Shown: positions 42,753 to 52,445, numbered from the stretch's first letter. The stretch is DNA of 64,000 nt from Desulfovibrio ferrophilus (GCF_003966735.1 NZ_AP017378.1:62001-126000); one strand, 5' to 3'. Made by a program: numbers and translations. The notes: a model not told the origin generated them from the letters alone.

Positions 42753-43939
42753 GACAGCACCTCCAGCGTATACTTGAGAGCCTCATGCCCATGCTCGACC
42801 ATCACCCCCGTTCCCGCTGCGTTGGCCTCGGAAAATGCAGGTAGACCGTGCATGGTGCACGACGGGTGCGAGATCAGGAAGGGGACCGGATCAGTGGTGT
42901 GGGTGCGCTCGATGAGCGGAGTGAAGTGGTCGCAGGTGATCATGAACGCCACGTCCTCGCCAGCCAGTGCTTCGATCAGAGGGCCCACGATGTGCTCGTC
43001 GAACTGGTCGATGGCCTTGACCTTGTCGGCGACGATGCCCGAATGGCCGCATTCGTCCGGAGCTTCCACATGCAGATAGACATAATCGCCGCCGCTACTC
43101 AGAAAATCGAGGGCCGCATCCACTTTTCCCTGATAGTTGGTGTCCAACAGGCCTGTAGCGCCAGGGATGTCGATGACCTCCATACCCGAAGCGCGCCCCA
43201 GTCCCTTGACCAGATCAACGGCGGAGATGACGGCACCTTTCATGCCGTAGGTGTCGGCGAAGTCCGGCAGGATCAGCGGGCGACCCTGGCCCCAGGGCCA
43301 GATGGCGTTGGCTTTGGTACCGTTGTCAGGGCGGCCCAGACGTTTGGCCGCAGCGTCGAAAAGGGCTTTCATGCGTGGAGACTGGGCGTAGGCGGTGATG
43401 TCCTGATCCATGGCTTGATCGGTGATGTCGTGGGGGGGGCGGATGGCCAGCTCGGCCTCGGGCTGGTTTGCTCCACCCTTGTGTACCAGCAGGTGTCGGT
43501 ACTGGATGCCGGGGATGAATTCGAAGTCATCATCACCCAGTTGGGATTGAAGGTCCTCGATGAGTGGGGTGGACTGGGCGGTGCCGATATGTCCGGATGA
43601 ATAGTCCAGCATGGTACCTGTTTCGTCAGGACTGGTCACGGAGACCAGATTCAAGCGCCAGACCAGATCGTTCGGGTCAAGCGTTAGCCCTTGGGCGGCG
43701 GCTTCGATGGGGCCGCGTCCGGTATGGTACTTGGCGGGGTCGAATCCCACCAGGCTCATGTTGGCAACGTCTGATCCGGGGGCCATACCCGTGGGCACGG
43801 TGCGGATGAGTCCAGCCACACAGCTTTTAGCCAGTTGGTCCATATGCGGGGTATGGGCAGCTTCCAGGGGCGTCTTGCCCCCCAGTTCCTTTACGGGCCA
43901 GTCGCCCATGCCGTCGGCAATGAGAAAGAGTAGTTTCAT
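42749..43939 (-). CDS. apgM: Cofactor-independent phosphoglycerate mutase, archaeal/ApgM type
   Basis: The 396-residue enzyme of the alkaline phosphatase superfamily has IADGMGDWP at the metal site, GSDVANMSLVGFDP with the catalytic Ser, HVEAPDECGHSG and ITCDHFTPL with metal-ligand His and Asp. It interconverts 2- and 3-phosphoglycerate. The start is taken at MKLLFLIADG (43939). It is co-transcribed with the thioesterase. Confidence 0.88.
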   Translation of the reverse strand: MKLLFLIADGMGDWPVKELGGKTPLEAAHTPHMDQLAKSCVAGLIRTVPTGMAPGSDVANMSLVGFDPAKYHTGRGPIEAAAQGLTLDPNDLVWRLNLVSVTSPDETGTMLDYSSGHIGTAQSTPLIEDLQSQLGDDDFEFIPGIQYRHLLVHKGGANQPEAELAIRPPHDITDQAMDQDITAYAQSPRMKALFDAAAKRLGRPDNGTKANAIWPWGQGRPLILPDFADTYGMKGAVISAVDLVKGLGRASGMEVIDIPGATGLLDTNYQGKVDAALDFLSSGGDYVYLHVEAPDECGHSGIVADKVKAIDQFDEHIVGPLIEALAGEDVAFMITCDHFTPLIERTHTTDPVPFLISHPSCTMHGLPAFSEANAAGTGVMVEHGHEALKYTLEVLS

Positions 43940-43987
43940 GCGTCGTTCCATCGGAGTGTCTGGATCGGGCCGGATTCCGGCAGATTA

Positions 43988-44122
43988 TTAGAAGAAAAGC
44001 GGCAGTAAGGCGGCAACCAGAAATGCCAAAAAAATCACGCAAGTCAATATGATCACAACGGTATGTCGGTTTCCCTGGGTGATGACCTTGCGAAAAAATG
44101 TCGCTAAAACAGAGTGGATCAT
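43988..44122 (-). CDS. Putative 44-residue single-pass membrane protein
   Basis: The frame begins MIHSVLATFFRKVITQGNR and ends in a membrane helix (VVIILTCVIFLAFLVAALL). AAGGGG lies about seven bases before the ATG. It sits between the alcohol dehydrogenase and the mutase genes on the same strand. The clean topology and ribosome site support it, but no family is recognised. Confidence 0.5.
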   Translation of the reverse strand: MIHSVLATFFRKVITQGNRHTVVIILTCVIFLAFLVAALLPLFF

Positions 44123-44204
44123 GACGTTTGCCCCTTTGCCTTGAGTAACCAATACCATGATGCCACGGCAAAAGGAAAGGTCCGTTCTCAGGGTAGAGGT
44201 TGTT

Positions 44205-45383
44205 TCACTTCGATCCTTGCAGGCTGCGTTCAAGTACGGATCGGATGCCAGCGGTGTTCCATCCACTGTCTTCGCCCTTGGAGCGGGCAATGGACATGGA
44301 ACGCTCGGCCAGACCGTCAAGGTCCGGCTTTTCGATGCCTGCCTCGGCAAAGGTAAGAGGCGCGCCGAGTTTACGGTACCAACCGCGCAAGGCCGAGGCT
44401 GTGACCAGTGCTGCGCTACGGTCATCCTGTTCGCTGACACCGAAGAGGCTGCGTCCCCAGCGGGCAATGCGTGTCGGTTCAATTTCAGCCTGATGTTCCA
44501 TCCAGGCAGGGGTCACGATGGACAGGGTGGCTCCATGCAGGGTGTCGTACATGGCGCTGATGGGGTGCCCCAGCATGTGGCAGGGCTTTGCCCATGTTCC
44601 GATTCCCGCCGGACAGAGGCCATTCCAGGCCAGTGTGGAGGCCCACATCATATTCGTCCTTGCGGGGAGGTCTGTGGGGGTAGCCATGAGCACGTGCATG
44701 CAGTCCATAACCGTGCGCACAACTGTATCGGTCAGTCCATCCTGCAGGGGCGTGTCGTTGTCGGCCTGGGTCAGTGTGCCTTCGGTGGCATGGGAGACGA
44801 TGTCCACTGCCGCCAGGATCGTGTATTCCAGTGGGATTGTGGCCGTTGTCGCAGGGTCCATGATCGAGGTCTTGGGCCTTACCAGATCATGGGCCATGCC
44901 GTTTTTGACGTGGGTTTCGTCGTTGGTGATTACAAACACTCCGTTCATCTCCGAGCCGGTAGCGGCCACGGTGGGAACGGTAATCACGGGCAGGGCGCAG
45001 GAGAGGAGCGCCCCGCCCGTGAGATAGTCGTTGATATCCGTATCCATGCAGGCCCCGGCGGCGATTGCCTTGGCCTCGTCCATGACGCTGCCGCCCCCGG
45101 CAGCGATCACGAGGTCGGCCCCGGAGGTCTTGGCCAGTTCGATCCCCTGGCGCAGATGCGAGAGCTTCGGATTGGGTTCGACTCCGCCAAAGTCTACGAC
45201 CTCGATTCCTGCGGCCTCCAGTGAAGCCCGGACCGTGTCATAGACACCACTACGTCGAATGCTCCCGCCGCCTGTGACCAGCAGTGCACGCTTGCCATGA
45301 GCGGCGGCTTCTGCCCCCGTTTGACCCAACACGCCCAAACCAAAGATGATTTTGGTTGGATTGTGGTATACGAAACTCTGCAT
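44205..45383 (-). CDS. Iron-containing (type III) alcohol dehydrogenase
   Basis: The 392-residue protein has the nucleotide-binding GGGSVMDEAKAIA, SEMNGVFVIT and the C-terminal iron-ligand region with HMLGHPISAMYDTLHGATLS. It matches the YqhD/BDH-like branch that reduces aldehydes with NAD(P)H. ATG at 45383 (MQSFVYHNPTKIIFG) follows GGAGA. In this setting it may reduce aldehydes or take part in ethanol or butanol metabolism. Confidence 0.9.
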   Translation of the reverse strand: MQSFVYHNPTKIIFGLGVLGQTGAEAAAHGKRALLVTGGGSIRRSGVYDTVRASLEAAGIEVVDFGGVEPNPKLSHLRQGIELAKTSGADLVIAAGGGSVMDEAKAIAAGACMDTDINDYLTGGALLSCALPVITVPTVAATGSEMNGVFVITNDETHVKNGMAHDLVRPKTSIMDPATTATIPLEYTILAAVDIVSHATEGTLTQADNDTPLQDGLTDTVVRTVMDCMHVLMATPTDLPARTNMMWASTLAWNGLCPAGIGTWAKPCHMLGHPISAMYDTLHGATLSIVTPAWMEHQAEIEPTRIARWGRSLFGVSEQDDRSAALVTASALRGWYRKLGAPLTFAEAGIEKPDLDGLAERSMSIARSKGEDSGWNTAGIRSVLERSLQGSK

Positions 45384-45582
45384 TTTGATTCTCCGGGCCT
45401 TTGAAATCAAGCCATCTGTTTTGTTACTGCGACACATTCAAGTTCGACGGTATTGTAATAATATGCAGCGATCTTGAATGCGTATTGCGCCTCACATCTG
45501 ACTCAATTTGATCAGCCTGTTCTGCCTGAACAGTTTGAATGACCCAGATTCTGTGCTCAGCCGTATGGGGACGTATGTCCTC

Positions 45583-46866
45583 TTACAGGATGCGGTAATG
45601 CATGGTCTTGCCTCGGGTCAGGCCCTGTTCATCGGCTCGGTGCATGGCAGTGTGCACTGCTTCGGCAGTGGCCTCGTGCGTAAGGAAGACCAGGGGCACG
45701 CTTTCGTCACCTTCGGCGCGACCTTTTTGGATGACCTGATGCAGGCTGATTTCGTTATCCGCCAGGATGCCCGCAATATCGCGCAGCACGCCGGGCTGAT
45801 CCGGGACGATGAAGCGCACGTAGTGCTTGCTGACAGCGGCGTCCAGATCGAGGATTTCGGCGTCAGGCAGTGACGTGCTGGTGAAGCCCAGGATGTTCGG
45901 GGCTTCGCCTCGGGCGATGGCCATGATGTCTGCCAGGACGGCACTGCCAGTGGGCAGGTCGCCTGCGCCATGGCCGTGCAGCAGCACCGGCCCGGCATCG
46001 CCATCAAAGCGGATGGCGTTGAATGATCCCTGCACTGCCGCCAGCAGATAGTCCTGCGGTACCAGCGCGGGATACACGCCAGCTTCAATTTTACCGTCCA
46101 CTTCCTTGGCCTGGGCAATAAGCTTCACGGCGTAGCCGAATTCCTTGGCAAAGCCGATATCCATGGAGTCGACCACCGTCACACCGGTCACGGGCAGCTT
46201 GTCCAGGGCGTAGTAACGACCAAGGGCCAATTGGATAAGCAGGGTCAGCTTATGTGCCGCGTCGATGCCCTCGATATCCAGGGTCGGATCGGCCTCGGCA
46301 AACCCCTTGTCCTGAGCCATCTTGAGCGCAGTGTCGAAGTCCAGCCCGCGGGTGGACATTTCGGTCAGGATGAAGTTGGCAGTGCCGTTCAGGATGCCGA
46401 TGAGCGAGCGGATGCGGTTTCCTGCCAATCCTCCGCGCAGAGAATCCAGGACAGGGATGCCGCCAGCCACACTGGCTTCGAAGCCCAGGTGCACACCACT
46501 TTTGGTGGCCAGGGCAAAGAGTTCGTGTCCGTGTTCTGCCAGGAGCGCTTTGTTGGCAGTGACCACATGCTTGCCGGCCTTCAGGGCGGCGACGATCAAG
46601 TCGCGGGCCACGGTGGTCCCACCAATGAGCTCCACGATGACCTGGATGTCGGGGTTGGCGACCATTTCCTTCCAGTCGGTGGTCATGGATGCGCCGTGGG
46701 CTTCGATGGCAGGACGCAGTGATTCGTTGCGCTCGGCCACCATGGTGATGGCGATGGCGCGGCCCGTACGGTCCGTAACTCGCTGACCGCCGGATTTGAG
46801 GACCTCGGCCAACCCGCTGCCGACCGTGCCGAAGCCGGCGATGCCGATTTTCAGGGGCTCTAGCAT
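45583..46866 (-). CDS. hom: Homoserine dehydrogenase with ACT domain
   Basis: The 427-residue enzyme has the NAD(P)-binding [22 protein letters not shown], the homoserine DH signature [14 protein letters not shown] and [10 protein letters not shown], and a C-terminal ACT domain ([16 protein letters not shown]) for threonine feedback. It converts aspartate semialdehyde to homoserine. Its start overlaps the upstream aminotransferase by 7 bp. Confidence 0.93.
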   Translation of the reverse strand: MLEPLKIGIAGFGTVGSGLAEVLKSGGQRVTDRTGRAIAITMVAERNESLRPAIEAHGASMTTDWKEMVANPDIQVIVELIGGTTVARDLIVAALKAGKHVVTANKALLAEHGHELFALATKSGVHLGFEASVAGGIPVLDSLRGGLAGNRIRSLIGILNGTANFILTEMSTRGLDFDTALKMAQDKGFAEADPTLDIEGIDAAHKLTLLIQLALGRYYALDKLPVTGVTVVDSMDIGFAKEFGYAVKLIAQAKEVDGKIEAGVYPALVPQDYLLAAVQGSFNAIRFDGDAGPVLLHGHGAGDLPTGSAVLADIMAIARGEAPNILGFTSTSLPDAEILDLDAAVSKHYVRFIVPDQPGVLRDIAGILADNEISLHQVIQKGRAEGDESVPLVFLTHEATAEAVHTAMHRADEQGLTRGKTMHYRIL

Positions 46867-48041
46867 GAATGACTCTCCAGTACGTGTTTGATGCCCTTCA
46901 TGGCTTGTTTGGTGCGGTTGTCATTTTCGATGAGTGCAAAGCGGACATGGTCGTCACCGTAGCTGCCGAAGCCAAGGCCCGGCGCAACAGCCACATGGCC
47001 TTCGCGAAGCAGGAGCTTGGAGAATTCGACGGACCCCATCTTGCGGAATGGTTCGGGAATCTTGGCCCAGAGGAACATGGTCGCCTTGGGCGGGGTGACT
47101 TCCCAACCCACTCGGTTCAGACCCTCGCAGAGGATGTCGCGCCGGTGCTGGTAGGTATCCACGATCTCCTTGACGCAGGTCTGGTCCTCATTCAGGGCGA
47201 TGATCGAGGCGATCTGAATGGGCTGAAAGATGCCGTAGTCCAGATAACTCTTGATGCGGGTCAGGGCCTGGACCATGTCGCGGTTGCCGCAACAGAATCC
47301 CACGCGCCAGCCAGCCATGGAGTAGCTCTTGGACATGGAGAAGAATTCCACACCAACGTCCTTGGCACCCTTGGCCTGCAGGAAACTGGGGGCCTTGTAG
47401 CCATCAAAGACCAGATCGGCATAGGCCAGATCATGGATGACGTAGATGCCGTGCTCTTTGGCAAAGTCCACGATACGCTGGAAAAATTCCAGATCAACCA
47501 CCTGTGTTGTGGGGTTGTGCGGGAAGCAGAGCACGAGCAGCTTGGGCTTGGGCCAGGTTTGGCGCATGGCCAGTTCCAGGTCCGCAATGAAGTCGCGCTC
47601 TGGGTCCATGGGAATGCGTCGCACGTCTGCGCCGGCGATGATGCTGGCGTAAGGATGGATGGGGTAGGTCGGGTCCTGGGCAAAGACGACGTCACCTGGA
47701 GAAAGCATGACCATGGACAGGTGGGCAAGGCCTTCCTTGGCGCCCATGGTGACGACGGCTTCCTGGTCCGGATCGATATGTACGTCGTAACGGCGTTCGT
47801 ACCAGGACGAGATGGCCCGGCGCAGGTTGGGGATGCCCTTGGAGGCCGAGTAGCGGTGGTTGATGGGTTTTTGCGCGGCCTCAACCATCTTGTCCACAAT
47901 GTGCTGGGGGGTACCGATGTCTGGGTTGCCCATGCCGAAGTCAACGATATCGATGTTCTGGTGGCGCATCTGCATCTTGAGTTCGTTGACCACGGCGAAC
48001 ACATAGGGGGGAAGCCGGTGTACTCGTGGGAATTGGTCCAT
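46860..48041 (-). CDS. Class I/II aminotransferase (AlaA-like)
   Basis: The 393-residue PLP enzyme has [10 protein letters not shown], the PLP Lys in [14 protein letters not shown], and [15 protein letters not shown]. It resembles alanine or LL-DAP-type aminotransferases that are coupled to homoserine dehydrogenase in sulfate reducers. ATG at 48041 follows AAAGGAGAG and is preferred over one 48 bases upstream. It leads the transcript with hom. Confidence 0.88.
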   Translation of the reverse strand: MDQFPRVHRLPPYVFAVVNELKMQMRHQNIDIVDFGMGNPDIGTPQHIVDKMVEAAQKPINHRYSASKGIPNLRRAISSWYERRYDVHIDPDQEAVVTMGAKEGLAHLSMVMLSPGDVVFAQDPTYPIHPYASIIAGADVRRIPMDPERDFIADLELAMRQTWPKPKLLVLCFPHNPTTQVVDLEFFQRIVDFAKEHGIYVIHDLAYADLVFDGYKAPSFLQAKGAKDVGVEFFSMSKSYSMAGWRVGFCCGNRDMVQALTRIKSYLDYGIFQPIQIASIIALNEDQTCVKEIVDTYQHRRDILCEGLNRVGWEVTPPKATMFLWAKIPEPFRKMGSVEFSKLLLREGHVAVAPGLGFGSYGDDHVRFALIENDNRTKQAMKGIKHVLESHSC

Positions 48042-48087
48042 GTCCTCTCCTTTTGTTGTCCCGCCTAGGCGGTTGCTGCATTCGTGC

Positions 48088-48117
48088 ATGTTAGAGGCGC
48101 GAAGACGCGCTTGTCAA
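48088..48117 (-). promoter_or_regulatory. Sigma-70 promoter of the aminotransferase-hom unit
   Basis: On the minus strand TTGACA (48112-48117) and TAACAT (48088-48093), spacer 18 bp. The start codon lies about 47 bp downstream. A GC hairpin at 48139-48161 (CCCCCCG/CGGGGGG), just upstream, may terminate the preceding gene. Confidence 0.55.
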
Positions 48118-48192
48118 AACATCCGCGAACAAGTTCATCCCCCCGCACTTAGGCCGGGGGGTAAACCGGGATGGGGCGGGGGAGGGGGCCGC

Positions 48193-48678
48193 CTACTCGA
48201 ACAGGTAGGCGTACTGGTCTGCCACGGCGGTAGTTCGGCCCGCCAGGGCTTCTGCTGCTGCTGCCACAGTGGCTGCGTCGACGGTTCCGGCCTCGGAGGC
48301 CAGATAATGGGTAAGGACATTCTCGCTTGCGGAGAAGATCCAGACCACTGAGTAGACGCTGCCCACCTGTGGGCGGCTGGGAAATTCGGGCTTGGTGGCG
48401 ACAATGAGCTTGATCTTGGCTTCGTCCTTGGACGTGAGCGTGAACAGGCTGGAGGCGTTGAAGGTCTCTTTGAGCTGGTAGGCCAGACGAGCACCGAGTT
48501 GATCCACGTTGTCGTGAATGACGGCCACGGGAGTGGCACCGGTTTTCATCTCGGAGGGGGTGTTGGGGATGGTCTTGCCCGTGGGAAGGTCCTGAGCCAT
48601 GGCCAAACCTGCGATGAGAATCATCGTGGCAAGGGCGACCAACAGGGCGCTGCTATGGATAGCGGCAAGGCGTCTCAT
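48193..48678 (-). CDS. Exported protein of unknown function
   Basis: The 161-residue precursor has a Sec signal peptide (about 1-28, ending LAMA) and a compact mature domain with VAVIHDNVDQLGARLAYQL and VGSVYSVVWIFSASENVL. No Cys, no lipobox and no motif that I recognise. GAAGGAAAC precedes the ATG. It is co-directional with the unknown gene upstream. Confidence 0.65.
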   Translation of the reverse strand: MRRLAAIHSSALLVALATMILIAGLAMAQDLPTGKTIPNTPSEMKTGATPVAVIHDNVDQLGARLAYQLKETFNASSLFTLTSKDEAKIKLIVATKPEFPSRPQVGSVYSVVWIFSASENVLTHYLASEAGTVDAATVAAAAEALAGRTTAVADQYAYLFE

Positions 48679-48723
48679 GGAGTTTCCTTCATAGATACGA
48701 GCGATTGCTCGTCAACTTCGGAG

Positions 48724-49200
48724 CTACACTGGCTGAGTGAATGCGGTTTTGTCAACACAGGTTTTTGTGTCGAAGAACTTTGCCACTGCTTCCTGGTCAT
48801 CTGTAGTGATGCGTAAATCGGCCACAGACATGGGGGTGAGTTGATTTCCATAGAGCCGGAGCGCCCGGTCAACGAATTCTGCGAGCACAAAGGAAGCGTT
48901 GACCCGACGGGAAATGGGTGGAGACCCCCAGACCACGGTGACTTGGGTCAAGTGCGAGCCATGCACGCCAGTGATCAGGCTGCCTGTCCGGATGAGCGCC
49001 TGTTCGGCCGTGTCGGGAAACATGCCGCTTAATTCTGCCAACCGTGAGAGAAAGGCGGGCATGACACATAAATAGTAATGAGGGTCGATTTTGACGGCAA
49101 CGGAAACACCAGGGACGCCCAGAATCAGGGGGGATTCCAGGTAGGCTTTGCCCAGGCCTTTTTGGAGTCGATCAAGGATCTCGGTGTAGTTCTTCATCAT
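48724..49200 (-). CDS. Unknown soluble protein
   Basis: The 158-residue protein begins MMKNYTEILDRLQKGLGKA and has mixed alpha/beta character with RINASFVLAEF-like and VTVVWGSPPISRR stretches. No signal peptide or membrane helix. GGAGG lies 10 bases before the ATG at 49200. It sits between ComFB and the exported protein, all on the minus strand. No family recognised. Confidence 0.6.
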   Translation of the reverse strand: MMKNYTEILDRLQKGLGKAYLESPLILGVPGVSVAVKIDPHYYLCVMPAFLSRLAELSGMFPDTAEQALIRTGSLITGVHGSHLTQVTVVWGSPPISRRVNASFVLAEFVDRALRLYGNQLTPMSVADLRITTDDQEAVAKFFDTKTCVDKTAFTQPV

Positions 49201-49239
49201 GGGACGCAAGCCTCCATGTGTTTACGCCACAAGTACCTA

Positions 49240-49554
49240 TCATTCGTCAGGAGTGTAATTCGGTCGGGTTCGCACCGTTTCGATTGCTTCGCGCACGGCG
49301 TCGTTGATGACGTCTGGTCGGACCGGTTCGCGCAGGACGATGGTGCCCTGTTGGACATAGCGGGGCGGAAGCGAATTCAGGCTGAGGGCATAGATATCCT
49401 GAATATCGATGTCGTTGGGCGCAAAATCGGGGTGTTCAGCCAGTGCGTGCCTCATGGCTTCGATGACCCGTTTTTCATTCTTGTTGTGAATGAAAAACAG
49501 GTTGGTTTTGCCTACGGCGTACAGCTCCAGCAAGTCAGCGACTTTCTTTTCCAT
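49240..49554 (-). CDS. ComFB-family protein
   Basis: The 104-residue protein has the ComFB core DIQDIYALSLNSLPPRYV and VREAIETVRTRPNY. The Cys pairs of some ComFB proteins are absent. ComFB domains have been reported as cyclic (di)nucleotide receptors in other bacteria. The neighbourhood holds an HD/PDE-like protein, and the window holds a large diguanylate cyclase, so a signalling role is possible. A putative promoter (TTGTAA-N17-TATTCA on the minus strand) lies just upstream. Confidence 0.75.
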   Translation of the reverse strand: MEKKVADLLELYAVGKTNLFFIHNKNEKRVIEAMRHALAEHPDFAPNDIDIQDIYALSLNSLPPRYVQQGTIVLREPVRPDVINDAVREAIETVRTRPNYTPDE

Positions 49555-49729
49555 GAAATTCTCCTGAGTATTGCAATAATGAATAGCAATTCTAGCGCGC
49601 TATTACAAACCGAAAAAGCAATGATCATGCCGATTCGGTTCAGGCCTGTCCGGGGAACACGGTTGGTTGGGAAACAGGAGAGGGGGAGCAGGTCTGATTG
49701 TCCTGCGAATAGGGCTCTTTCACCGTCTG

Positions 49730-50533
49730 CTAGAGGGTGATGGGGCCGAAAGCGGATTCGTGCTTGCGGCGCAAGTATTTGAGGAACAGTTTGGATTCCG
49801 TGAGGTCGGGATTGATTTTCAGGGATTGTTCCAGAAATTTGACGGCGTTGCCGATGTCCTTTTTTTCGAAATAGGCACGGGCAATATTGTGGTGCAGGTT
49901 TTCGTCGCCCTCGGGGGCCAAGTCCAGGGCGCGAAGGTAGTGCTTGAGTGCCGTGTCGAGGAGTCGTTCTTTGCGCAAGGAGATGCCAAACTCATTGAAC
50001 ATGTGTTTGTGCTCGGGGGCGAAGGGGGCTTCGGCCTCGGCCAACTGGGAGAAAATGTCCACAGCCTTGGTCATGTTGCCGCGTTTCAAATAGGTCAGGG
50101 CCAAGCCAAAGCTGGCGCGGGCACTTTTTTCAACGTCCTCGGGTGTTCCGGATAATTCGAATCCTTCGATTTGCGGGCCGCCGGAAGAAACAGGCGGGGC
50201 CTTGGGCTCAGGCGCGGAAGGTTCGTCCAGGTCCAGTACGGATCCATTGCCCGTGGCGGGTTCAGGAACTTCGGAGGTGATGTAGAAATCGGGTTCGGGC
50301 GCGAAGCGGTCCAGCAGGGTGTCTGTGGAAATTGTCCGCTTTTTTCCCGTGGCGATCAGGTTTTCGTTGATGGGCTGGACTTCGACCAATCCGTCATCAA
50401 GTTCGTGCACGAGCCAGTGTTGTTTGACCTTGGTCTTGCGCAGAGTCGTGCCAGTACCAATCTTGCGCGTCTCCATGGTGGAGAAAACGCCGTGAATGGG
50501 CTCGCGTTCTGTTTTGTCGTCCTGATCAGGCAT
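49730..50533 (-). CDS. TPR-repeat protein (paralogue of the one at 26.8-27.7 kb)
   Basis: The 267-residue protein has an N-terminal domain (EPIHGVFSTM, FAPEPDFYITSE), a Pro-rich linker, and TPR units (FGLALTYLKRGNMTKAVDIF, NEFGISLRKERLLDTALKHY, IARAYFEKKDIGNAVKFL). It starts 6 bp after the stop of the HD gene and so shares its mRNA. The repeated pattern FxPEPxxYxT and PEHKHMFNEFGI links it to the other TPR protein. Likely a cytoplasmic scaffold for the HD protein. Confidence 0.78.
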   Translation of the reverse strand: MPDQDDKTEREPIHGVFSTMETRKIGTGTTLRKTKVKQHWLVHELDDGLVEVQPINENLIATGKKRTISTDTLLDRFAPEPDFYITSEVPEPATGNGSVLDLDEPSAPEPKAPPVSSGGPQIEGFELSGTPEDVEKSARASFGLALTYLKRGNMTKAVDIFSQLAEAEAPFAPEHKHMFNEFGISLRKERLLDTALKHYLRALDLAPEGDENLHHNIARAYFEKKDIGNAVKFLEQSLKINPDLTESKLFLKYLRRKHESAFGPITL

Positions 50534-50539
50534 CGTTTC

Positions 50540-51460
50540 TCAGAGCAGCGGCTCGATTTTTTGCACGATGCCGCCCCGTTTGAGTTTGTTCAGGTAGTTG
50601 TCCTGCTCTTCTTCAAGAACCAAGTAGAGGTAGGCCATGTTAGCTTGAATGGACTTGTCGTACAAGTCTTCTTGAACATCCCATTTGGATGTAAAGTGCG
50701 CCAGGGAAAAACGCCGGACGCCGCCAAGCGGACCATCCATGCGGCCCACCATCATGGCATAGAAACCATGGGTTTTTTCAAGAAGATCTCTGGGGGAGGC
50801 GTAAGGCAGGCCTGCTTCCTCAAATTCAAGATATAGCAGCATCAGTTTTTCCAGATATTCGCGGTCGGCCATTTGGGCCAGCAAGTCGGCTGTCGCGAGG
50901 ATCTGAGCACAGAATCTGGTGGTGTCATCACTATAGGCAATGTTGGTGGCGTCTACACCCAGGCAGGTGCATTCGATCATTTTCGAGGCGTCGTGAATGT
51001 CGAACCCCGGGCGTCCGGCCTCATGAAAATAGTCCTTCATGAACGCGATGCTGCGTTGTTCGTGACCAACGGTATATTTGGCGCCGGTCCCTTCCATGTC
51101 GTTTTCTTCCTGAATCAGGCCGACATCGTGCAACAGGGAACTGACCAGGGTCAGCTCCATCATTCGGGCATTGACGGTGATGTTGTCCTGGGCTGCGCCG
51201 TGAAGAAGCCGGGCACAACACAGGAAGACTTCCACTGTGTGCTGGAGATTGTGGTACATGGTCGTACTGGAGCGATAGCCGGGATATTTGCCACGAAAAA
51301 GGCGTTTGGAATCGGCAAATGCCTTGTCCAGGAAACTGAAATCGAAGCCGGGATACATAGTTTCGACAATGGTATGGACTTCAGCCAGCAATACCGACGG
51401 GCTTGTTACGTCAACAAGGTCGTACAATTTTACGTCGGCATGAGTGTCAGCAATTCCCAT
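50540..51460 (-). CDS. HD/PDE-like phosphohydrolase (paralogue of the one at 31.2-32.1 kb)
   Basis: The 306-residue protein carries YHNLQHT, LLHDVGL and ATADLLAQMADR. YHNxxH followed by HD is the metal-binding signature of class I cyclic nucleotide phosphodiesterases, though overall similarity is uncertain. GTGAKYTVGHE is shared with the other HD protein. ATG at 51460 follows AGGGGGATC. It is translationally close to the TPR gene. Confidence 0.78.
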   Translation of the reverse strand: MGIADTHADVKLYDLVDVTSPSVLLAEVHTIVETMYPGFDFSFLDKAFADSKRLFRGKYPGYRSSTTMYHNLQHTVEVFLCCARLLHGAAQDNITVNARMMELTLVSSLLHDVGLIQEENDMEGTGAKYTVGHEQRSIAFMKDYFHEAGRPGFDIHDASKMIECTCLGVDATNIAYSDDTTRFCAQILATADLLAQMADREYLEKLMLLYLEFEEAGLPYASPRDLLEKTHGFYAMMVGRMDGPLGGVRRFSLAHFTSKWDVQEDLYDKSIQANMAYLYLVLEEEQDNYLNKLKRGGIVQKIEPLL

Positions 51461-51647
51461 TGATCCCCCTCGGAAAGTATTTGCCTGACTCATGGCACGC
51501 AGTGATGGCGATGCACCGTTGCAGTGTATTTCTTTTTGGTGACAGGTGCAACCGGACTTCCGATTTACTTGGATTCAGGCGCTTGAAGCAGTGGTGAATT
51601 AGAATCAAAAAACCGATTTCAAAGGGGGCGATGGCGCGTCTTGGGTA

Positions 51648-52445
51648 CTACTGTACCAAAAGCGACAGCCCGCCTGAAAGGATGAAGATCAGGATGGCGA
51701 TGGCCAGCCCGAGGCCAAACCAGCCAAGCGAACGGCCCCATCCGGATTGGCGTTGCAGCGGCGGGCGCAAGCGGTATCTGGCTGCTTCGGCTCCTGTCGG
51801 TGGGGTCAGGGGCAACGATTCGAAGTCCGTGTGTCGAAAATCCAGTGAATCGAGATCGACCGCTGCGGTTGTGGCTGCTGCAGACGGTGCTCGGGGAGTT
51901 GTCCGGGCTGCGGACGCCTGGACTTCGGCGGCAGACTGCACGGGCGAGGCCGTTTGTGGGGGCCGCGTTTGTTCAGGTGGAGCCGGCGAGGTCCCTGGCG
52001 CAACCTTGCTTGTGGGGGCGGATTGCCCCTCATTTGTTGCTGTTGGTGGGACAGGAGGGGCCTGTGGCTTGGGTTTATCCAGGCTCAGCAAGGCGGCCCG
52101 GAACAGGCCATCCAGGGTCTGCTGCCGCGAATGGCGGCTTTCCAGGCACAGGAAGCCATGCAGATAAACGCTACGGACAAGGATGTGATTCTTCTCGAGT
52201 TTGAGGAAGGTAATGGCGATGCGTCGCCCGAAGTTGAGCAGGGAGAACGGCGGTTTGACTACGGTCAGTCCCACTTCTCTGTTTGCCGAGATTACGGTCA
52301 ACCCCAGACGGGTGGCGGCACTGTTAACGGCTTCCCATACAGCGTCGTAGCTGAAGGCGAAGCTGCAGGCCAGTTCCGTCTCTCGGGCAGAAAAAGTGGC
52401 ATGTTCAATGGTGAATGGTTGCTTGGGAGGTAAATTGTCGCTCAC
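51648..52445 (-). CDS. Unknown protein with Pro/Ala-rich linker and C-terminal membrane anchor
   Basis: The 265-residue protein has an N-terminal globular domain (about 1-115; SYDAVWEAVNSAATRLGLTV), a Pro/Ala/Thr-rich linker (120-190) and a C-terminal helix (about 245-262), so the N-domain probably faces the cytoplasm. GTG at 52445 is chosen because AAGGAGG lies five bases upstream. No named family. Confidence 0.65.
   Translation of the reverse strand: MSDNLPPKQPFTIEHATFSARETELACSFAFSYDAVWEAVNSAATRLGLTVISANREVGLTVVKPPFSLLNFGRRIAITFLKLEKNHILVRSVYLHGFLCLESRHSRQQTLDGLFRAALLSLDKPKPQAPPVPPTATNEGQSAPTSKVAPGTSPAPPEQTRPPQTASPVQSAAEVQASAARTTPRAPSAAATTAAVDLDSLDFRHTDFESLPLTPPTGAEAARYRLRPPLQRQSGWGRSLGWFGLGLAIAILIFILSGGLSLLVQ

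Noticed and set aside
46869-48068. Long plus-strand open frame of about 400 codons opposite the aminotransferase
   Set aside because: The minus strand encodes a full PLP enzyme with motifs; the opposite frame is a GC-rich shadow.
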